Below, in pieces: positions 5,291 to 5,884 of a stretch of DNA of 5,884 nucleotides (its first letter is position 1; each line of letters starts with the position of its first letter). The notes beneath the pieces were generated by a model. The model was not told where the DNA came from, searched no databases, and saw only the letters and a list, made by a program, of their open reading frames with translations. The DNA is from Butyrivibrio sp. CAG:318 (GTDB lineage: Bacteria > Bacillota > Clostridia > Lachnospirales > Lachnospiraceae), in NCBI GenBank assembly GCA_000431815.1, contig FR889252.1, forward strand, positions 58,984 to 64,867, given 5' to 3'. Both the position numbers and the translations under genes were made by a program.

Positions 5291-5884
5291 CTAACATTTC
5301 TTTACAATTAACAGTTTGGTTTTCGGCTGTACCCTGTCGCTTGCAAGTCCGTTTGTCTCAAGAATATCACTTACCGTCGTATGGTATTTTTTCGCTATGT
5401 TCCACAATGTGTCATTTTCCCTTGTTATATATCCGGTTATTCCGGCCATATTTTTTATCGCTTCATTGTCCCTTTCCGATACGGCTGCATCACATATAAA
5501 ACTGTATCTCCGTCTGCTTACCGCCATAAGATCCACTGTCGCCGAGCATTTTACATCTATTTCCCCTCCGCCTGTAAGTATTGTCGATACCTGCAGTGGT
5601 CCGGGATGGCCCTCACATATGCTGTCACTGTTTATGCCGCTTATCTCACAGTTTTCCGTAAAAGGAAGCTCGTATTTCGCATATCCTATTTTGTCATCAT
5701 CATCCTGTTTGATATATATTACATCTACAATAACTGCCCCCTGAACGACAACATTATTATCAGAGATTATCATATCTTCAATCATGGTTCTTCCGCTGCT
5801 TCCGATAATCTGCATAATTCCGTCTGCCGGAAGCTTAAACCGGTTATCACATCTGCACTTTACACTGTTTTTGAGCAGGAATGT
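5291..5884 (-). CDS. sipL: SPOCS (DUF3794) and LysM spore-envelope protein, C-terminal part, probably SipL
   Basis: The frame is open from the window end to TAG at 5291-5293, so only the last 197 residues are visible. They hold a beta-rich SPOCS/DUF3794 domain (about fragment residues 25-140, including GHPGPLQVSTI and EIDVKCSATVDLMAV). A C-terminal LysM follows (about 151-195), with YITRENDTLWNIAKKYHTTV, a conserved Asn and QPKTKLLIVKK. SPOCS repeats followed by a terminal LysM is the architecture of C. difficile SipL. There SipL works in the mother cell with SpoIVA to fix the coat to the forespore, as SpoVID does in Bacillus. The neighbourhood (ispE, a GntR regulator, spoIIR) also recalls the sipL locus. 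An in-frame ATG at 5815 is not the start: coding continues upstream (FKLPADGI) and no ribosome binding site precedes it. Other SPOCS/LysM proteins exist in Clostridia, so family is firmer than symbol. Confidence 0.82.
   Translation of the reverse strand, partial: TFLLKNSVKCRCDNRFKLPADGIMQIIGSSGRTMIEDMIISDNNVVVQGAVIVDVIYIKQDDDDKIGYAKYELPFTENCEISGINSDSICEGHPGPLQVSTILTGGGEIDVKCSATVDLMAVSRRRYSFICDAAVSERDNEAIKNMAGITGYITRENDTLWNIAKKYHTTVSDILETNGLASDRVQPKTKLLIVKKC

Overview
The window looks like chromosome from a spore-forming, MEP-pathway Clostridia, most likely Lachnospiraceae-like. The evidence is a canonical SpoIIR, a SPOCS/LysM spore-envelope protein, IspE, a DUF1934 protein and moderate-GC Firmicutes-style promoters and ribosome binding sites. 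No rRNA, tRNA, CRISPR array or insertion sequence was seen.

Layout. Bases 1-612 hold the 3' end of a plus-strand gene of unknown function. It converges at a 13-bp terminator hairpin (634-663) on a minus-strand operon running from about 4500 down to 668: ispE, a FadR-type GntR regulator, spoIIR, ddl and a DUF1934 gene. The joins are tight: an ATGA overlap between ispE and gntR, 52 bases before spoIIR, 31 bases before ddl, and 10 bases before DUF1934. Upstream of ispE is a 174-base divergent control region (4456-4629). It serves the operon on one side and, on the other, a plus-strand gene (4630-5223) for a helical protein of unknown function. That gene converges at a second hairpin (5242-5282) on the 3' end of a minus-strand SPOCS/LysM gene (5291 to the window end) that is probably sipL.

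How it fits together. The minus-strand order sipL - ispE - gntR - spoIIR matches, from memory, a cluster in Clostridioides difficile. Here it is split by the divergent gene at 4630. The operon mixes isoprenoid precursor synthesis (IspE), cell-wall precursor synthesis (Ddl) and forespore-to-mother-cell signalling (SpoIIR). It has a good housekeeping promoter in front of ispE, overlapped by a near-perfect 18-bp palindrome. A second, sigma-F-like promoter sits at the end of gntR, directly before spoIIR. It would let spoIIR, and perhaps ddl and the DUF1934 gene, be switched on in the forespore independently of ispE. The ddl start site may use a hairpin that brings a distant Shine-Dalgarno sequence close to the start codon.

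Most genes here are known families. The less ordinary signals are in the control sequences and in the two genes of unknown function (1-612 and 4630-5223).
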